Assembly: GCA_023461495.1 (NCBI GenBank)
Contig: JAEYLA010000311.1
Coordinates: 1 to 6,156, forward strand
DNA length: 6,156 nt
Direction of reading: 5' to 3'
Origin: Bacillota bacterium
Lineage (GTDB): Bacteria > Bacillota > Clostridia > Christensenellales > CAG-138
Of the stretch, positions 4,881-6,156 are shown piece after piece. The notes beneath the pieces were generated by a model that was given only the letters and a program-made list of their open reading frames with translations, had not been told where the DNA came from and did no database searches. The translations under genes were made by a program, and so were the position numbers. Every line of letters begins with the position of its first letter. Positions within the stretch are counted from its first letter, which is position 1.

Positions 4881-6107
4881 GGCAAGGCGGATACGGCAGA
4901 AGCCCTTCTTACCTTTGCGCAGGATCACGCCGTCGTCTGCAAGGCTCTCAGCAGAGAGCATGAGATACACATCCGCCACCTTATCGTCGCCAACAAACAC
5001 CGCGCCGCTTTCGATAAGCCTGCGGGCGTCGCTCTTGGATTTTGCAAGGCTGCCCTTTACAAGAAGATCCGTCACCCGGAGGCCGGTTTCTTCCACTTCC
5101 GCCGTGGAAAGCGCGACAGTGGGCATATGGGAAAGATCGCCGCCGCCGGAGAACAGCGCTTCCGCCGCATCCATGGCCTTTTGCGCTTCTTCTTCCCCGT
5201 GCACCTGACGGGTCAGTTCAAACGCCAGCACACGCTTTGCCTCGTTGATGGCGCTGTCACGGAGTGCGCCAAGGCGGCGCACCTCTTCCATGGGAAGGAA
5301 CGTCAGGAGCGCCAGGCAGCGTTCGACATCCGCATCGTCCACATTGCGCCAGTACTGGTAAAAATCAAATACGGAGCACTTTTCTTTATCCAACCACAGC
5401 GCGCCCTTTTCGGTCTTGCCCATCTTGCGGCCGTCGCTCGTGGTCAGAAGCGAGCAGGTCAACGCATAGGCGGGCTTTTGATCCTTGCGGCGGATTAAGT
5501 CCGCACCCGCCAGGATATTGCTCCACTGATCGTCTCCGCCCATCTGGAGCACGCAGTTTTCCGTGCGGTTGAGCACGAGGAAATCATAGCTCTGCATGAG
5601 CATGTAGCCCATTTCAAAATACGTCAGCCCCTGCTCCATACGGTTTTTATAGCAGTCCGCGGCCAGCATGCGGTTCACGGAGAACAGCACGCCGATATCG
5701 CGCATAAACTCAAGGTAATTTAGGGGGAGCAGCCAATCCGCATTGTTCCTGACAACAGCCTTGCCTTCGCCAAAGTCTAAAAGGCGGGACATCTGCGCCT
5801 GGAATTTGCGTGCGTTCTCCTGGATTTCTTCCTGCGTCATCATGCGGCGCATATCCGTCTTGCCGGAAGGATCGCCGATCATGGTGGTACCGCCGCCGAG
5901 GAGCGCAATGGGCCTGTGCCCTGCACGCTGCATGTGCGCCATCGCCATCAGCGCCACGTAATGCCCCACATGGAGGCTATCCGCAGTCGGATCGAACCCT
6001 ATATAAAACGTAACGCTTTCTTTGCCCAACAGTTCCCGAAGCTCTTCCGGGTGCGATGCCTGCTTGATAAAGCCGCGTTCTTCCAGTACGTCGTATGCGT
6101 TTCTCAT
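4878..6107 (-). CDS. tyrS: Tyrosyl-tRNA synthetase
   Basis: A 409-residue class I aminoacyl-tRNA synthetase that activates tyrosine with ATP and charges tRNA-Tyr (EC 6.1.1.1). The catalytic Rossmann domain starts with YIGFDPTADSLHVGH (35-49), containing the HIGH-type motif HVGH (46-49). GGGTTMIGDPSGKTDMR (71-87) follows. Tyrosine-pocket residues are Y168, Q172 and D175 in the YMLMQSYDF segment, equivalent to Tyr169, Gln173 and Asp176 of the Geobacillus enzyme. GGDDQWSNI (190-198) and the KMSKS-type loop KMGKT (228-232) complete the active site. An alpha-helical anticodon-binding region spans ~245-330 and a C-terminal S4 RNA-binding domain spans ~344-405. Bacterial TyrS is usually 400-425 residues, so this copy is complete. 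The start matches the family N terminus; GGAGGA on the minus strand lies about 14 bases upstream and AGGACAGG closer. The leader is cut off by the window edge, so a T-box riboswitch, common for tyrS in Firmicutes, can be neither seen nor excluded. It is the first gene of the coupled tyrS-yigZ unit here. Confidence 0.97.
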   Translation of the reverse strand: MRNAYDVLEERGFIKQASHPEELRELLGKESVTFYIGFDPTADSLHVGHYVALMAMAHMQRAGHRPIALLGGGTTMIGDPSGKTDMRRMMTQEEIQENARKFQAQMSRLLDFGEGKAVVRNNADWLLPLNYLEFMRDIGVLFSVNRMLAADCYKNRMEQGLTYFEMGYMLMQSYDFLVLNRTENCVLQMGGDDQWSNILAGADLIRRKDQKPAYALTCSLLTTSDGRKMGKTEKGALWLDKEKCSVFDFYQYWRNVDDADVERCLALLTFLPMEEVRRLGALRDSAINEAKRVLAFELTRQVHGEEEAQKAMDAAEALFSGGGDLSHMPTVALSTAEVEETGLRVTDLLVKGSLAKSKSDARRLIESGAVFVGDDKVADVYLMLSAESLADDGVILRKGKKGFCRIRLA

Positions 6108-6156
6108 GATACCTGTCCTGTCCTCCCCAATCGCGCCGTTTTCAGCGCCTTATTGC
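6108..6156 (-). promoter_or_regulatory. Truncated tyrS leader with ribosome binding site
   Basis: The minus strand carries GGGGAGGA (6128-6121) followed by AGGACAGG before the ATG, two overlapping purine-rich candidates for the Shine-Dalgarno. Farther up, two GCGC segments flank eight bases in a weak four-bp stem. The conserved T-box sequence is not present in these 49 bases; if a T-box leader exists it would mostly lie beyond the edge. Confidence 0.45.

Noticed and set aside
4294..5208. 304-residue plus-strand frame across the yigZ and tyrS genes
   Set aside because: It is antisense to two confidently identified genes and shows no domain features; long antisense frames are expected in G+C-rich coding DNA.

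Overview
The window looks like chromosome from a Gram-positive, Clostridia-type bacterium of moderate to high G+C. Three signs point that way: the branched-chain aminotransferase is the long form common in Firmicutes, the tyrosyl-tRNA synthetase is of the bacterial TyrS class with a C-terminal S4 domain, and a signal-peptide/single-anchor envelope protein with Ig-like repeats is present. No taxon below class can be named from this sequence. All five protein-coding genes lie on the minus strand, so transcription runs from high to low coordinates.

In transcription order: tyrS (tyrosyl-tRNA synthetase, 6107-4878) shares one base with the start of a YigZ/IMPACT family gene (4878-4249), so those two are almost certainly one translationally coupled unit. 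After 60 bases carrying a weak hairpin comes ilvE (branched-chain amino acid aminotransferase, 4188-3124) with its own good Shine-Dalgarno. After an 80-base A+T-rich gap comes a 638-residue surface-anchored protein (3043-1127). It has a signal peptide, four divergent Ig-like (CARDB/DUF11-like) repeats, one transmembrane helix and a 160-residue Pro/Gln/Arg-rich cytoplasmic tail, and its function is not recognised. After 107 bases containing two hairpins comes a DUF2461 family gene (1019-327).

The left end (1-326) has no credible protein gene. It holds a perfect 36-base palindrome that is a textbook bidirectional intrinsic terminator (132-167). Between the terminator and the DUF2461 stop codon lies a compact region (about 182-320) with nested complementary segments and three GGTTC repeats spaced exactly 11 bases apart. 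This is the best candidate for something undescribed: a structured small RNA or structured 3' UTR, or a helically phased protein-binding site. Bases 1-131 are A+T-rich and look like an upstream region of a gene outside the window.

Functionally the genes are mostly housekeeping (tRNA charging, a translation-associated YigZ protein, amino acid biosynthesis) plus one uncharacterised envelope protein and one uncharacterised DUF2461 protein. No mobile element, CRISPR array, tRNA or rRNA was seen, and no complete defence or biosynthetic system is visible.
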